Of a stretch of 64,000 nucleotides of DNA, positions 53,434-63,089 are shown in pieces. A program made the position numbers and the translations under genes. Position 1 is the stretch's first letter, and each line of letters begins with the position of its first letter. The notes beneath the pieces were generated by a model. The model was not told where the DNA came from. It saw only the letters and a list, made by a program, of their open reading frames with translations, and did no database searches. Source of the DNA: Micromonospora terminaliae (GTDB lineage: Bacteria; Actinomycetota; Actinomycetes; Mycobacteriales; Micromonosporaceae); contig NZ_CP045309.1 in NCBI RefSeq assembly GCF_009671205.1, forward strand, positions 1,860,001-1,924,000, in the 5' to 3' direction.

Positions 53434-56400
53434 ATGACACCCACCACCCGCGCACCACGTACCTCGTTCCGGCGGCTGCTCGGTGCCGCCGCCGCGGCGA
53501 CGCTCGTCGCCGGCTCGGCCGTCGTCGGTCTCACCGGGCCCGCCACGGCCTCCACCGGACCGACCACGAACGGCCCCGTCGGCTGGGACGTCTACCGCCG
53601 GCTCGACCGGCTCCCGGAACTGACCGACGGATCCCGGGCCTACCAGTTCTCCAGCTTCGACCGCAGCGGCGGCAACGACGACGGCTTCTCCGGCCGGTAC
53701 TCCTGCCTGCGCACCAGCGCCGACGGCTGCGTCATCGCCGAGGCCAGCGGCGCCGGCGAGATCGACTCCATCTGGTTCACCCGCGACGAGGGCAACGTCT
53801 CCGCCACGGGCAGGATCAAGGTCGTCCTCGACGGAGAGACCGTGCTCGACGCCAAGCTCCAGGATGTCGTGGACGGCAAGCTCGGTGCCCCCTTCGTCTA
53901 CCCGGTGGTCGCCAACGCGGCGCAGAGCTCCGGGGGCGTCTACATCAAGGCGCCGATGACCTACCGCAGCTCGATGCGGGTCACCACCGAGAAGAACCCG
54001 ATCTTCCACCACGTCTCCTACCGGAAGTTCACCACCTCCGACGGCGTGCGCACCTTCGACCCCACCGACCGGGCCGAGGACGTCATCGCGCAGCTCAAGG
54101 CCGCCGGCACCCGCGACCCCAAGCCCGCCCAGCCGGGCGCCGCGACGGCCGAGCGGACCTTCGCCGTCCCCGCGGGCGGCCGGGCGACCCTCGCCAGTGG
54201 CGTAGGCCCCGGCGCGATCACCGCACTCCAGCTGAAGATTCCCCAGCTCGTCGGCGCGCCCCAGCCGATCGCCGACGACGGCCGCGCCTTCGGTGCCGGC
54301 GGCGGCAGCGAGTTCACCGTCGCCGTCGACCCGGCCAACACCGGCGTACGGCTCACCCGCCGGCTCGACCCACACATCGGGCACCAGCGGGCGCGGATCC
54401 TGGTCGACGGAGCACCGGTCGCTGAGTGGCCGGCCAACGACCCGGTGCCGTTCGGCACCTGGCTGGACCAGAGCGTCGAACTGCCGGCGAGCGCCACGGC
54501 CGGCAAGACGAAGCTGACCATCCGCAACGAGTTCATCTCCTCCGACCTCGACGTCAACGAGTTCACGTACTGGGTCGACAGCCTCGTCTCCGGCACCGCG
54601 AAGCGGACCGACACCGTCGACGTGGGCCCGGCGCACACCGACGTCGAGGCGGCGCACGGCTACCGGATCACCGCGCAGACCTGGCAGGGCAGCAACACCT
54701 TGTCCTACCCGGCCGACGACGACCGCAAGGCGGCCGTCGCCGCGTCCGACGCGGTGCTGCGCGACACCCGGCTGCGCATCTCGTTCGACGACAGGACCAC
54801 GGTGGACGCACCCCTCGGCGAGTTCTTCGGCACCGGCCTCGGGCTGCACTCCGTCCGGTCCCTGATGTTCGGCGTCGACCCGGCGACCGCGACCCTGTCG
54901 GCCTGGTGGCCGATGCCCTACCGGTCGCGCTGGTCGATCGAGCTGCGCAACGGATCCGACGTGGCGATCAAGCCGTCGGTGGCCACCGTGACCACCGAGA
55001 GCTCCGCCCGCTGGGCGGCGGCCCTGCGGCCGACCGGCGACACCGGCTACTTCCGGGCTACCGCGACCAGCGCCGACACCACGCCGGGAGCGGACCATCT
55101 CTTCCTCGACGTCGCCGGACGGGGGAAGTTCGTGGGGGTCACCCACACCATGGAGGGGCACATCCCCGCCGGCAACCAGCGCAACTACCTGGAGGGTGAC
55201 GAGCGGGTCTACGTGGACGGCGCGCAGAGCCCGAGCATCCACGGCACCGGCACCGAGGACTTCTACGAGAGCGGCTGGTACTTCAACCACGGCACGTTCT
55301 CCGCGCCCATGAACGGCAACCCGGCCCACGAGGTCGCCGCCTACGGCTGCCAGTACGACTGCACCGGGGCGTACCGGCTCATGCTCGCGGAGTCGGTGGC
55401 GTTCTCGACCGGACTGCGGTTCGGCATCGAGCACGGCCCGGGCGACCAGGACCCGGCCCGGTACGGCTCCACGGCGTACTGGTACGGCCAGGACACCCTC
55501 GGGCAGCGCTGGACGGACACGGTCGACGTGGGCGACGCCGTCAGCGAGACGGCTCACCAGTACGCGTCCGGCGGCGACCGGACGGTGCTCACGGCGACCT
55601 TCGAAGGCGACGACGGCGCGCCCCGACCGGTGACCGACGACGTCCGCGCCTCCACCGAACCGATCCGGTTCCGGGTGACCCTCGACGAGGACAACGCGGG
55701 CGCGGTCCTGCGCCGGGTCGGCGACCAGTCGGCCGGGTACCAGTCGGTGGCGGTCGATGTTGACGGGCAGGACGCCGGCACGTGGTCGCAGCCGCTGGCC
55801 AACGCGTCGCACCGGTGGTTGGAGGACGAGTACCGGCTCCCGGCCGCGCTCACCCGCGGCAGGGACGCGGTGACCGTCACGCTGACGCCCACCGCCGGCG
55901 CTCCGGCCTGGTCCGCGGCCCGGTACGCGGTGCTCAGCCTGGTCACGCCGTTCACCGACCACACGCCGCCGGGCGCGGTCAGCGGGCTCACCGCCACCAG
56001 CGGCACGACCAACGCCGTGACGGTGGCCTGGCGGCCGGCCGCGGACGACGTCTACGCCCCCAGGTACGAGGTGTTCGCCTCCCGCCAGGCGGACTTCACG
56101 CCGGGACCGGGCAACCGCGTCGGCACCACGACCCGCCCGAGCTTCGAGCACGCGGGTCTGGGGCTGCGCGAGACCTGGTACTACCGGGTGCGCGCGGTGG
56201 ATGCGGCCGGCAACGCCGGGCCGTACTCGCCGACCGCCTCAGCCAGCACCGGCGACACGCTGCGGATCGAAGGCGAATCGCTCCTGCCGGCGGTCAGCGC
56301 CGACGCGCCGGCCGACCCGCAGAGCGACTGCTGCGGCATCCACTGGTCGCAGAGCGCGCAGCTGTGGTTCCACGCGAACGGGCCGAACCAGAGCGTCACC

Positions 56401-56685
56401 GTCAACTTCACGGTGCCCACCACCGGGACCTATGACCTGCGCCTCGTGCAGACGCTGGCCCGGGACTACGGCACCAACACGGTGGCGATCGACGGTGCCC
56501 GGATCGGGCCGGCCTTCGACGCGTACCACTCGCCGGAGGTGGTCGTGAGCGACCCGCTCGACTACGGCCAGCGAGAGCTGACGGCGGGCCGGCACACGCT
56601 CACGCTCACCGTGACCGGCAAGGCCGCCGCGGCGGTCGGCTACCTGGCAGGGCTCGACTACGTCGAGGCGCGGCTCGTGTCGTGA
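53434..56685 (+). CDS. Secreted GH172 (DUF2961) glycosidase with FN3 and CBM-like domains
   Basis: A 1,083-residue exported enzyme. The signal peptide carries RRLLGAAAAATLV and ends near 38. GH172 is spread over two stretches: the first (about 55-230) has FDRSGGNDDGFSGRYS, GEIDSIWFTRDEG and HHVSYRKFTT; the second (about 440-700) has LGEFFGTGLGLH, SAWWPMPYRSRW and YLEGDERVYVDG plus HGTGTEDFYESGWYF. Glu587 and Glu608, 21 residues apart, match the nucleophile/acid spacing of the characterised difructose-anhydride enzyme as I recall. An FN3-like domain (about 845-930) and a C-terminal CBM-like domain (about 935-1083) follow. GH172 includes exo-alpha-D-arabinofuranosidases. SD GGAAAGG precedes the ATG. 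Confidence 0.87.
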   Translation: MTPTTRAPRTSFRRLLGAAAAATLVAGSAVVGLTGPATASTGPTTNGPVGWDVYRRLDRLPELTDGSRAYQFSSFDRSGGNDDGFSGRYSCLRTSADGCVIAEASGAGEIDSIWFTRDEGNVSATGRIKVVLDGETVLDAKLQDVVDGKLGAPFVYPVVANAAQSSGGVYIKAPMTYRSSMRVTTEKNPIFHHVSYRKFTTSDGVRTFDPTDRAEDVIAQLKAAGTRDPKPAQPGAATAERTFAVPAGGRATLASGVGPGAITALQLKIPQLVGAPQPIADDGRAFGAGGGSEFTVAVDPANTGVRLTRRLDPHIGHQRARILVDGAPVAEWPANDPVPFGTWLDQSVELPASATAGKTKLTIRNEFISSDLDVNEFTYWVDSLVSGTAKRTDTVDVGPAHTDVEAAHGYRITAQTWQGSNTLSYPADDDRKAAVAASDAVLRDTRLRISFDDRTTVDAPLGEFFGTGLGLHSVRSLMFGVDPATATLSAWWPMPYRSRWSIELRNGSDVAIKPSVATVTTESSARWAAALRPTGDTGYFRATATSADTTPGADHLFLDVAGRGKFVGVTHTMEGHIPAGNQRNYLEGDERVYVDGAQSPSIHGTGTEDFYESGWYFNHGTFSAPMNGNPAHEVAAYGCQYDCTGAYRLMLAESVAFSTGLRFGIEHGPGDQDPARYGSTAYWYGQDTLGQRWTDTVDVGDAVSETAHQYASGGDRTVLTATFEGDDGAPRPVTDDVRASTEPIRFRVTLDEDNAGAVLRRVGDQSAGYQSVAVDVDGQDAGTWSQPLANASHRWLEDEYRLPAALTRGRDAVTVTLTPTAGAPAWSAARYAVLSLVTPFTDHTPPGAVSGLTATSGTTNAVTVAWRPAADDVYAPRYEVFASRQADFTPGPGNRVGTTTRPSFEHAGLGLRETWYYRVRAVDAAGNAGPYSPTASASTGDTLRIEGESLLPAVSADAPADPQSDCCGIHWSQSAQLWFHANGPNQSVTVNFTVPTTGTYDLRLVQTLARDYGTNTVAIDGARIGPAFDAYHSPEVVVSDPLDYGQRELTAGRHTLTLTVTGKAAAAVGYLAGLDYVEARLVS

Positions 56686-56691
56686 CCGACC

Positions 56692-56726
56692 GGAGCCGCC
56701 GGGTCCGCACCGGGCCCGGCGGCTCC
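56692..56726 (+). terminator. Hairpin after the GH172 gene
   Basis: GGAGCCGCCGGG and CCCGGCGGCTCC form a perfect 12-bp stem with an 11-base loop. It lies 7 bases past the GH172 stop and before the ABC genes, so it probably reduces read-through into them. Confidence 0.75.
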
Positions 56727-56770
56727 GGCCCGACCCGCAGCAGACCCGCAGACGACTGACGAGGTGCCGC

Positions 56771-58309
56771 ATGACAGAACACCCGCTGGTCCGGATGACC
56801 GGCATCGGCAAGCGGTTCGGCGGTGTGCACGCCTGCCGCGACATCGACCTCACCGTCCGGGCGGGTGAGGTGCACGCGCTGCTCGGCGAGAACGGCGCCG
56901 GCAAGTCGACACTGATCAACATCCTCTCCGGCGTGATCACCGAGTACGACGGCACCATCGAGCTGGACGGGCGGCCGGTGAGTTTCGCCGGCCCGTCCGA
57001 CGCCCAACGCGCCGGCATCGCCACGATCCACCAGGAGCTGGACCTGGTGGCCGGGCTGTCCATCGCGGAGAACATGTTCCTCGGCCGCGAGCCGCGCACC
57101 CGGGTGGGCACCGTCGACCTCCGGCGGATGCGCCGGCAGGCCACGGACCATCTGCGTACGCTCGGCGCCGACCTCGAACCGCGGCGGCTCGTCGGGTCGT
57201 TGCGCGTCGGCGAGCAGCAACTGGTCGAGATCGGCCGGGCCCTGTCGCTCAACGCGCGGGTGCTGATCATGGACGAGCCGACCGCCGCCCTGGCGGACGC
57301 CGAGGTCGAACGCCTCTTCGCGACGATCGCGGAGCTGCGCCGGGCCGGCGTCGGCATCGTCTACATCTCGCACCGGATGGCGGAGATCGAGGTCGTCGCG
57401 GACCGGGTCACCGTGCTGCGCAACGGCGGCGTCGCGGGCAGCGTCGACCCGAAGACCGCCTCCCGCGACGACATCATCCAGCTGATGGTCGGCCGGTCGG
57501 TCGACGCGCTCTACGGCGAGGGGCGCAACGAGCCCGGGGACGTGCTGCTCGACGTCCGTGGACTCGCCGTGGCGCCACGCCGGCCGACACCCGGGCGGAC
57601 CGAGCCGGCCGGTGTCGACCTCACGGTGCGTTCCGGCGAGATCGTCGGACTCGCCGGGCTGATGGGCGCGGGCCGCACCGAACTTCTCGAGACGCTCTTC
57701 GGCGCCGGGGGCTCCGGCCGCCGCGCCGGCCAGGTGACGTTCGACGGCCGCCCGTACCGCCCGCACGGCCCACGGTCGGCCCTGGCGCGCGGGGTGGCGT
57801 TCGTTCCCGAGGACCGGCGTGGCGCCGGGCTGATGCTCGAGCACTCGGTGAGCGACAACGTCGTGCTCTCCGCGCTGTCGACACTATCGAGGCTCGGCCT
57901 CGTACGCCGGCAGGCGGTGAAGCGGACGGTGGCCGGGCAGCTCAGCGCCCTGGCGGTGAAGGCCGCCTCGCCCGTGGTCGCCACCGCCACGCTCTCCGGC
58001 GGCAACCAGCAGAAGGTCGTGTTCGCCAAGCAACTGCTGACGCGACCGCGGCTGCTGCTGCTCGACGAGCCGACCAGAGGCGTCGACATCGGGGCCAAGG
58101 CCGAGATCTACCGGCTGCTGCACCAACTCGCCGACACCGGCATGGCGATCCTGCTCGCCTCGTCCGAACTGCCCGAGCTGCTCAGCATCTGTGACCGGGT
58201 GGTCGTCCTGCACCGCGGTCACACCGTGGCCGCGTTGCCCCGCGCGTCCGCCACCCAACAAGCGATCCTCGCCGCGGCCAACGGGGCCGATGCCAAGGAG
58301 GCCCGATGA
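56771..58309 (+). CDS. Sugar ABC transporter ATP-binding protein (RbsA-like)
   Basis: A 512-residue cytosolic protein with two fused ATPase domains. The first has Walker A GENGAGKST (39-47) and Walker B VLIMDEPTAALAD near 158; the second has the usual degenerate loop GLMGAGRTE near 297, the signature LSGGNQQKVV near 412 and LLLLDEPTRGVDIGAK near 433. This tandem layout is typical of pentose and monosaccharide importers such as RbsA, XylG and AraG. The ATG follows GAGGTG. It overlaps the permease gene by four bases and would power uptake of the released sugar. Confidence 0.92.
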   Translation: MTEHPLVRMTGIGKRFGGVHACRDIDLTVRAGEVHALLGENGAGKSTLINILSGVITEYDGTIELDGRPVSFAGPSDAQRAGIATIHQELDLVAGLSIAENMFLGREPRTRVGTVDLRRMRRQATDHLRTLGADLEPRRLVGSLRVGEQQLVEIGRALSLNARVLIMDEPTAALADAEVERLFATIAELRRAGVGIVYISHRMAEIEVVADRVTVLRNGGVAGSVDPKTASRDDIIQLMVGRSVDALYGEGRNEPGDVLLDVRGLAVAPRRPTPGRTEPAGVDLTVRSGEIVGLAGLMGAGRTELLETLFGAGGSGRRAGQVTFDGRPYRPHGPRSALARGVAFVPEDRRGAGLMLEHSVSDNVVLSALSTLSRLGLVRRQAVKRTVAGQLSALAVKAASPVVATATLSGGNQQKVVFAKQLLTRPRLLLLDEPTRGVDIGAKAEIYRLLHQLADTGMAILLASSELPELLSICDRVVVLHRGHTVAALPRASATQQAILAAANGADAKEAR

Positions 58310-59370
58310 ACTCGCCCAACCCCACCTCCGTCGCTGAGGCGCCGCGCGAGGCGCCGCCCCGACGCGGGCCGATCCGACTGCCGCGGGACCGGCACGCGAT
58401 CGTCGACAGCTTCTTCCGCTTCCAGAGCCTGTTCGGCCTGGCCGCGGTCTTCATCATCGCGATCGCCGTGTCGCCCGTCCGCAACGGCGAGAGCGTCTTC
58501 CTCAGCTCCGGGAACCTCGCCAACATCGTCCGGGCGGTCTCGGAGATCGGCATCATCGCGGTCGGGATGACGTTCGTAATCCTGATCGGCGGCATCGACC
58601 TGTCCGTCGGGGCGGTGCTCGGGCTCGCCGCGGTCGGGTCCGCCACCCTCATGGTCGACAGCGGCATGGGCATCCTCCCGACGGTCCTGATCGTGCTGTT
58701 GATCGGCACCGCGTTCGGCGCCACCCAGGGTGCGATCGTCGCCCGGCTCGGCATCCAGTCGTTCATCGTCACCCTCGCCGGCCTGCAGGCGGCCCGGGGC
58801 ATCGCGCGGATGTGGTCCGGCGGGCTGGGCATCCCCATCGCCTACGGTGACGGGCCGCAGGAGGCCCCGGAGGCGTTCTCGACGCTGAGCGGGTCCATCA
58901 ACGGGGTCCTCCCGGTGCCGGCGCTGCTGTTCCTCGCCATCGGCGTCGGCGCGCTGCTGGTGCTGCGCACCACGGCCTTCGCCCGGCACGTGTACGCCAT
59001 CGGCGGCAATGAGAAGGCCGCCCGGCTGTCCGGGGTGCCGGTGCGCCGTGTCCGCATCACCGTGTTCGCGATCTCCGGCCTGCTCGCCGCGCTGGCCGGG
59101 ATCATCCACGCCGGGCAGCTCAACCAGGGCAGCCCGAACGACGGCGCCGGCTACGAGCTGGACGCGATCGCGGCCGTGGTCATCGGCGGGACGAGCCTTG
59201 CCGGTGGCAGTGGATCCATGGGCGGCACGATCGCCGGCGCCCTGCTGCTCGGGATCCTCAACAACATCCTCGCGCTCAACAACATCGACGCGAACGTGCA
59301 GCTGGTCGTCAAGGGCCTGGTCATCGTGGCTGCCGCCGCGCTGCAGAAGCTACGTCCTCGCATCGCCTGA
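58306..59370 (+). CDS. Sugar ABC transporter permease (RbsC-like)
   Basis: A 354-residue inner-membrane protein with about eight to ten helices. IGIIAVGMTFVILIGGIDLSVGAVLGLAAVGSATLM, AIVARLGIQSFIVTLAGLQAARGIARMWSGG and VIGGTSLAGGSGSMGGTIAGALLLGILNNILALNN are RbsC-family hallmarks. It forms the channel of the importer. The ATGA overlap with the ATPase gene indicates coupling, and the substrate-binding protein starts 23 bases after its stop. Confidence 0.93.
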   Translation: MNSPNPTSVAEAPREAPPRRGPIRLPRDRHAIVDSFFRFQSLFGLAAVFIIAIAVSPVRNGESVFLSSGNLANIVRAVSEIGIIAVGMTFVILIGGIDLSVGAVLGLAAVGSATLMVDSGMGILPTVLIVLLIGTAFGATQGAIVARLGIQSFIVTLAGLQAARGIARMWSGGLGIPIAYGDGPQEAPEAFSTLSGSINGVLPVPALLFLAIGVGALLVLRTTAFARHVYAIGGNEKAARLSGVPVRRVRITVFAISGLLAALAGIIHAGQLNQGSPNDGAGYELDAIAAVVIGGTSLAGGSGSMGGTIAGALLLGILNNILALNNIDANVQLVVKGLVIVAAAALQKLRPRIA

Positions 59371-59393
59371 CCCACCACCCTATGGAGGAAACC

Positions 59394-60398
59394 ATGCGTT
59401 ACGCCCGAAGAGCCGCCACAATCGTGGCGCTCGCCGCGCTCGTCGCCACCTCGGCGTGCAGCGTCGAGGACGACCCCGGCAGCAGCAGCTCCGACGCCTC
59501 GGCGAAGTGCGGCAGCGGCAAGGACTTCCTGATCGGCATGTCCCAGGCCAACAACGCCGAGCCGTACCGGCAGGTCATGAACGACGACGTGAGCAACGCG
59601 GCGAAGGCCGTGCCCGGCTTCAAGGTGGTCGTCTCGGACGCGGCTCAGGACAACAGCAAGCAGGTGGCCGACGTGGAGAACTTCCTCTCCCAGGGCATCA
59701 ACCTGCTGATCATCTCGCCGAACGAGGCGAAGCCGCTGACCGCGGTGGTCAAGAAGGCGTACGACCAGGGGATCCCGGTCATCGTGCTGGACCGCAAGGT
59801 CGAGGGTGACGCGTACACGGCCTTCATCGGTGGCGACAACGTCGCAATCGGAAAGGCGGCGGGCGAGTACTACGCCAAGACGCTGCTGCCGCAGGGCGGC
59901 AAGGTCGTGGAGATCTCCGGCCTGCCCGGCTCCACCCCGGCCGCCGAGCGCGCCCAGGGCTTCCGGGAGGGCATCGCCAGCAACCCGAAGATCCAGATCG
60001 TGGCGAGCCAGACCGCCGAGTGGCTGCGGGAGAAGGGGCAGAGCGTCATGGACGCGATGCTCAAGTCGACCCCGGACATCGACGCGGTGTACGCGCACAA
60101 CGACCCGATGGCCGAAGGTGCCTACCTGGCGGCGAAGGCGGCCGGCAAGGAGACCGCGATCAAGTTCACCGGGATCGACGCGCTGCCCGTCCCCTCCGGC
60201 GGCATCAAGGCCGTCGAGCAGGGTCGCCTCCAGGCGACGTTCCAGTACCCGACCGGCGGGCGTGAGGCGATCGACCTGGCCAAGAAGATCCTCGTCGACT
60301 GCGCCAAGGACGTCCCGAAGACGACCACCCTCGGCACCCAGCAGATCACCAAGGAGAACGCCGCGGAGGTCTACACGAAGCTCGGCGGCAAGCAGTAG
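59394..60398 (+). CDS. Sugar-binding lipoprotein of the ABC importer (RbsB-like)
   Basis: A 334-residue surface lipoprotein with signal ending ATSAC (lipobox) and the periplasmic-binding fold of ribose/pentose proteins: [66 protein letters not shown] and [21 protein letters not shown]. The ATG at 59394 has GGAGGA closely upstream; an earlier in-frame ATG at 59382 lacks a site. It would bind the monosaccharide freed outside the cell, proposed D-arabinose or short D-arabino-oligosaccharides. A strong terminator follows. Confidence 0.92.
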   Translation: MRYARRAATIVALAALVATSACSVEDDPGSSSSDASAKCGSGKDFLIGMSQANNAEPYRQVMNDDVSNAAKAVPGFKVVVSDAAQDNSKQVADVENFLSQGINLLIISPNEAKPLTAVVKKAYDQGIPVIVLDRKVEGDAYTAFIGGDNVAIGKAAGEYYAKTLLPQGGKVVEISGLPGSTPAAERAQGFREGIASNPKIQIVASQTAEWLREKGQSVMDAMLKSTPDIDAVYAHNDPMAEGAYLAAKAAGKETAIKFTGIDALPVPSGGIKAVEQGRLQATFQYPTGGREAIDLAKKILVDCAKDVPKTTTLGTQQITKENAAEVYTKLGGKQ

Positions 60399-60404
60399 GG
60401 CCGG

Positions 60405-60443
60405 GCGCTGGTCCGCCGCCGGAGGTAGGCGGCGGACCAGCGC
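60405..60443 (+). terminator. Terminator of the sugar ABC operon
   Basis: GCGCTGGTCCGCCGCC and GGCGGCGGACCAGCGC form a perfect 16-bp stem with a 7-base loop, six bases past the binding-protein stop. It separates the ABC operon from the GH43-like gene. Confidence 0.9.
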
Positions 60444-60501
60444 GGCCGCGCGCCCGTCCGGCGCACCCCCCCACGCCACCCGTTCACCCCTGGAGGAACG
60501 C

Positions 60502-62193
60502 ATGCCCCGCCCACCGTCCCACGTCGGTCGGCTGTCCGCGCTGCTCGCCCTGGCCCTGGGACTGATCGTGGCCCCGGCGCCGGCCCGAGCCGCCGACAGC
60601 GCCGCGCCGAGCAACCAGCCGTACGAGAACCGGTCCGTCCAGGTCACCGCCGGCGAGTTCGTGAACGTGTACGACCCCAGCGTCGGCGAGGACGAGCGCT
60701 GGTACTACAACGACCACACCATGGTGCGTGACCGCGCGACCGGCCTGTGGCACGTCTTCGCGATCACCCATGCCGAGCCGGCCAACCCGTTGGACGAGAA
60801 GTTCTTCGGCCATGCCACGGCACCGTCACCCCGTGGCCCCTGGACGAAGCAGCCGTTCGCCCTCGAGGCCGACCCGAGCGCGGGGGAGACGCACATCTGG
60901 GCGCCGTACGTGCTGTTCCACGCCGGCACCTACTACATGTTCTACGCGGGCGGCACCGCCGACCACGAGGCGTACCGGATGCACCTCGCCACCTCCAAGG
61001 ACCTGACGACCTGGACACGGCACCCGGGCAACCCGCTGTTCACCGACGGCTTCGACGGCCGGGACCCGATGGTGACCCGCGTCGGCAACCAGTGGGTCAT
61101 GTACTACACCGCCAACAGCACCCCGGCCGGTGGCCACCACATCGTCGCCTACCGCACGAGCCGTGACCTGGTGCACTGGAGCGACCGGCGGACGGCCTTC
61201 GAGCACCCGGCCACCGGCACCTTCGGCGGGCCGACCGAATCGCCGTTCGTGGTGCACCGCGATGGCTCCTGGTATCTCTTCGTCTGCTGCGAGAGCGGCT
61301 ACCAGGACACCCGCGTGTACCGCAGCGAAGACCCGTTCCACTTCACCGTCGACCAGCTCGCCGGCCGGATCGAGGCGCACGCCGCGGAGGTCGTCAAGGA
61401 CGACTCCGGCGCCGGCCAGTGGTACGTCACCGGCGCCGGCTGGGGTCAGGGCGGGCTCTGGCTGGCGCCGCTGAACTGGCGTACGCCGGTCGTGACGAAG
61501 GGGAGGCTCGTCAGCACGCCCTACTACCGGGCCGTCGTGCAGACCGCACCCGAGTCCCGGCTGGTCTCCTACGAGGCCGACCCGACCGGCCAAGGCGCGT
61601 ACCGGCCCGTGACGGACTCGTCGTTCCGTTCCACGGCGCCCTACCTCGCGGTCGGCACCTTCGGGCCCACCGACACGGCGGGGGCCGCCCGGACCGTGAC
61701 CGTGTCGGCCGACGGCACGGACACGCTCCTGGCCGGCATCCCGCTCGGCGACGAGCCGGTGACCGTCGACTGGCGCTTCCGGTTCGCACCGACCACGGTG
61801 GACGTTGACCTCGTCTGGCACGTGACCGGCCCCACCAGCGCGCCGGTCTGGGAGGCCGCCTGGAACATCGACTCGGCCCTGCCCCGGCTCGCGGACCCCG
61901 CCGGCGGCGATCGCGACGGGGACGCGGCGGGCTTCACGCCGTGGACACTCGCCACGGACGACACGACCACGCTCGCGGTCGCGTACCGGGACGGGTCGGC
62001 CTGGAGCGAGGACAACCGGTGGTTCAACCGGCCGAGCGGCTCGATCGCCTGGCAGCCCCTGTGGCAGCCGGGCGGGCGGTCACTTCCGGTGGGCGACCTC
62101 CCGGGCGGGACCTGGCGCATCGGCGTGAGCGGCACGCCCGCCGACACCGGGTTTGCAGAGGCCCTCGCGGCCTCGCTCAACGGCGCGGCATAA
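60502..62193 (+). CDS. Secreted GH43-like five-bladed propeller glycosidase
   Basis: A 563-residue exported enzyme. Residues 1-31 are a Sec signal ([22 protein letters not shown]). The propeller (about 50-330) carries the expected acidic triad: Asp71 in YYNDHT (base), Asp188 in GRDPMV (pKa modulator) and Glu246 in PTESPF (acid). [19 protein letters not shown] and [18 protein letters not shown] are typical of GH43/GH32-related enzymes. The C-terminal part (about 370-563) is a beta-rich domain of unknown role. It would release terminal furanoses or pyranoses; I infer action on arabinofuranose-containing side chains. SD GGAGGAACG precedes the ATG. No LacI operator is visible directly upstream. 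Confidence 0.82.
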   Translation: MPRPPSHVGRLSALLALALGLIVAPAPARAADSAAPSNQPYENRSVQVTAGEFVNVYDPSVGEDERWYYNDHTMVRDRATGLWHVFAITHAEPANPLDEKFFGHATAPSPRGPWTKQPFALEADPSAGETHIWAPYVLFHAGTYYMFYAGGTADHEAYRMHLATSKDLTTWTRHPGNPLFTDGFDGRDPMVTRVGNQWVMYYTANSTPAGGHHIVAYRTSRDLVHWSDRRTAFEHPATGTFGGPTESPFVVHRDGSWYLFVCCESGYQDTRVYRSEDPFHFTVDQLAGRIEAHAAEVVKDDSGAGQWYVTGAGWGQGGLWLAPLNWRTPVVTKGRLVSTPYYRAVVQTAPESRLVSYEADPTGQGAYRPVTDSSFRSTAPYLAVGTFGPTDTAGAARTVTVSADGTDTLLAGIPLGDEPVTVDWRFRFAPTTVDVDLVWHVTGPTSAPVWEAAWNIDSALPRLADPAGGDRDGDAAGFTPWTLATDDTTTLAVAYRDGSAWSEDNRWFNRPSGSIAWQPLWQPGGRSLPVGDLPGGTWRIGVSGTPADTGFAEALAASLNGAA

Positions 62194-62246
62194 CCTCCGC
62201 CCCGCGGCCCGCAGGTCAGAGTCGCCCAGCAGGGATGTCAACAGCG

Positions 62247-62285
62247 CGGAAGCCCGTCACCGGTTCGCCCGGTGACGGGCTTCCG
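62247..62285 (+). terminator. Terminator of the GH43-like gene
   Basis: CGGAAGCCCGTCACCGG and CCGGTGACGGGCTTCCG form a perfect 17-bp stem with a TTCGC loop, about 54 bases past the stop. This is the right-hand end of the sugar locus. Confidence 0.9.
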
Positions 62286-62673
62286 CACCCCTGGGGCTCG
62301 ACATCGGGTTCCCCGACCGGACCTCGACTCGTCCACGACGCCATGCGCATCGAGGGCGACGGGACCGGCGCGGGCATGGGCGGCGGGGGACCCGGCCAGC
62401 AGGTCATCGTCATCGCCGTCCGCAACCGTCGAGGTCGTGCCGGGGTGGGTTGATCACGACGTTGCATCTGGCGGCAGCCGCTGTCGAGTCTGATGACCGC
62501 TGGTCATCCCGTCCAGGTCGGGCCGGGCACTCCGCCTCAGCGGCGGACGAGCCCGAGCCCGGCCCGAACCGGATCCTGGCCGGCAAGGCCTACCTCTCCA
62601 CGGCCTGGGGACGGCGTGGCGAGACCGCCGTTCACGTCGCCGCTGCCGACGGCTGGCGCTGAGTTCGCAGCGA
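62286..62673. other. Gene-poor stretch with possible fragments
   Basis: Between the terminator and the NTF2-like gene I see no gene with support. One short frame ending in a TGA near 62,662 reads NRILAGKAYLSTAWGRRG, which could be a decayed fragment, possibly of a transposase, but the match is too short to claim. Confidence 0.4.
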
Positions 62674-63075
62674 TTACGAGGCGCGTTGCCAGAGCGGGGA
62701 GATCTGTGCCCGCGCGAGGCGCCAGCCGCCCGGCGTGCGTACGGCGGTGTACCGGGTCTGGAGGCCGGCCAGCCGGTGCGGCACCTCGCCCTCGTGGAAG
62801 AAGTACACGAGCTGGTGGGCTTTCACCTCGGCGCGGTCGCCGTCGAGGTCGACCACGACGTCGGTGTTGAAGTGCTGGGTCAGCACCTCCTCCGGGCTGG
62901 TTCGCCGCACGACGTCGACGATCTCGTCGATACCGCGCAGGGTGCCGCGTGGGCTGTGGGTTTCGGCGTCCGGTGCGTAGATGCTCCGCAGGTCGTCGAA
63001 GCGCCGCTCGTCCAGCGCCCACGCGAGCCTGGGGACCAGTTCGGCGATCTCGGTGCGGTCGGTCAGGGATGACAT
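62674..63075 (-). CDS. NTF2-like (SnoaL/nuclear transport factor 2) family protein
   Basis: A 133-residue protein starting at ATG 63075, preceded by GGAG. The opening LTDRTEIAELVPRLAWALDERRFDDLRSIYAPDAETHSPRG is the conical NTF2-like fold, and GDRAEVKAHQLVYFF is its central strand. Members include polyketide cyclases, limonene-epoxide-hydrolase-like enzymes and small-molecule binding proteins. The substrate is unknown. It diverges from a MarR-type regulator; two matching palindromes lie between them, so it is probably the regulated target. Confidence 0.85.
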   Translation of the reverse strand: MSSLTDRTEIAELVPRLAWALDERRFDDLRSIYAPDAETHSPRGTLRGIDEIVDVVRRTSPEEVLTQHFNTDVVVDLDGDRAEVKAHQLVYFFHEGEVPHRLAGLQTRYTAVRTPGGWRLARAQISPLWQRAS

Positions 63076-63089
63076 CTCGAATCTCCATT

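Noticed and set aside
53434..56685. Fructan or difructose-anhydride use as the meaning of the GH172 gene
   Set aside because: Fructose would not need a fucose-type isomerase. The isomerase and the GH116 partner point away from fructans, although the GH43-like enzyme alone would be compatible.
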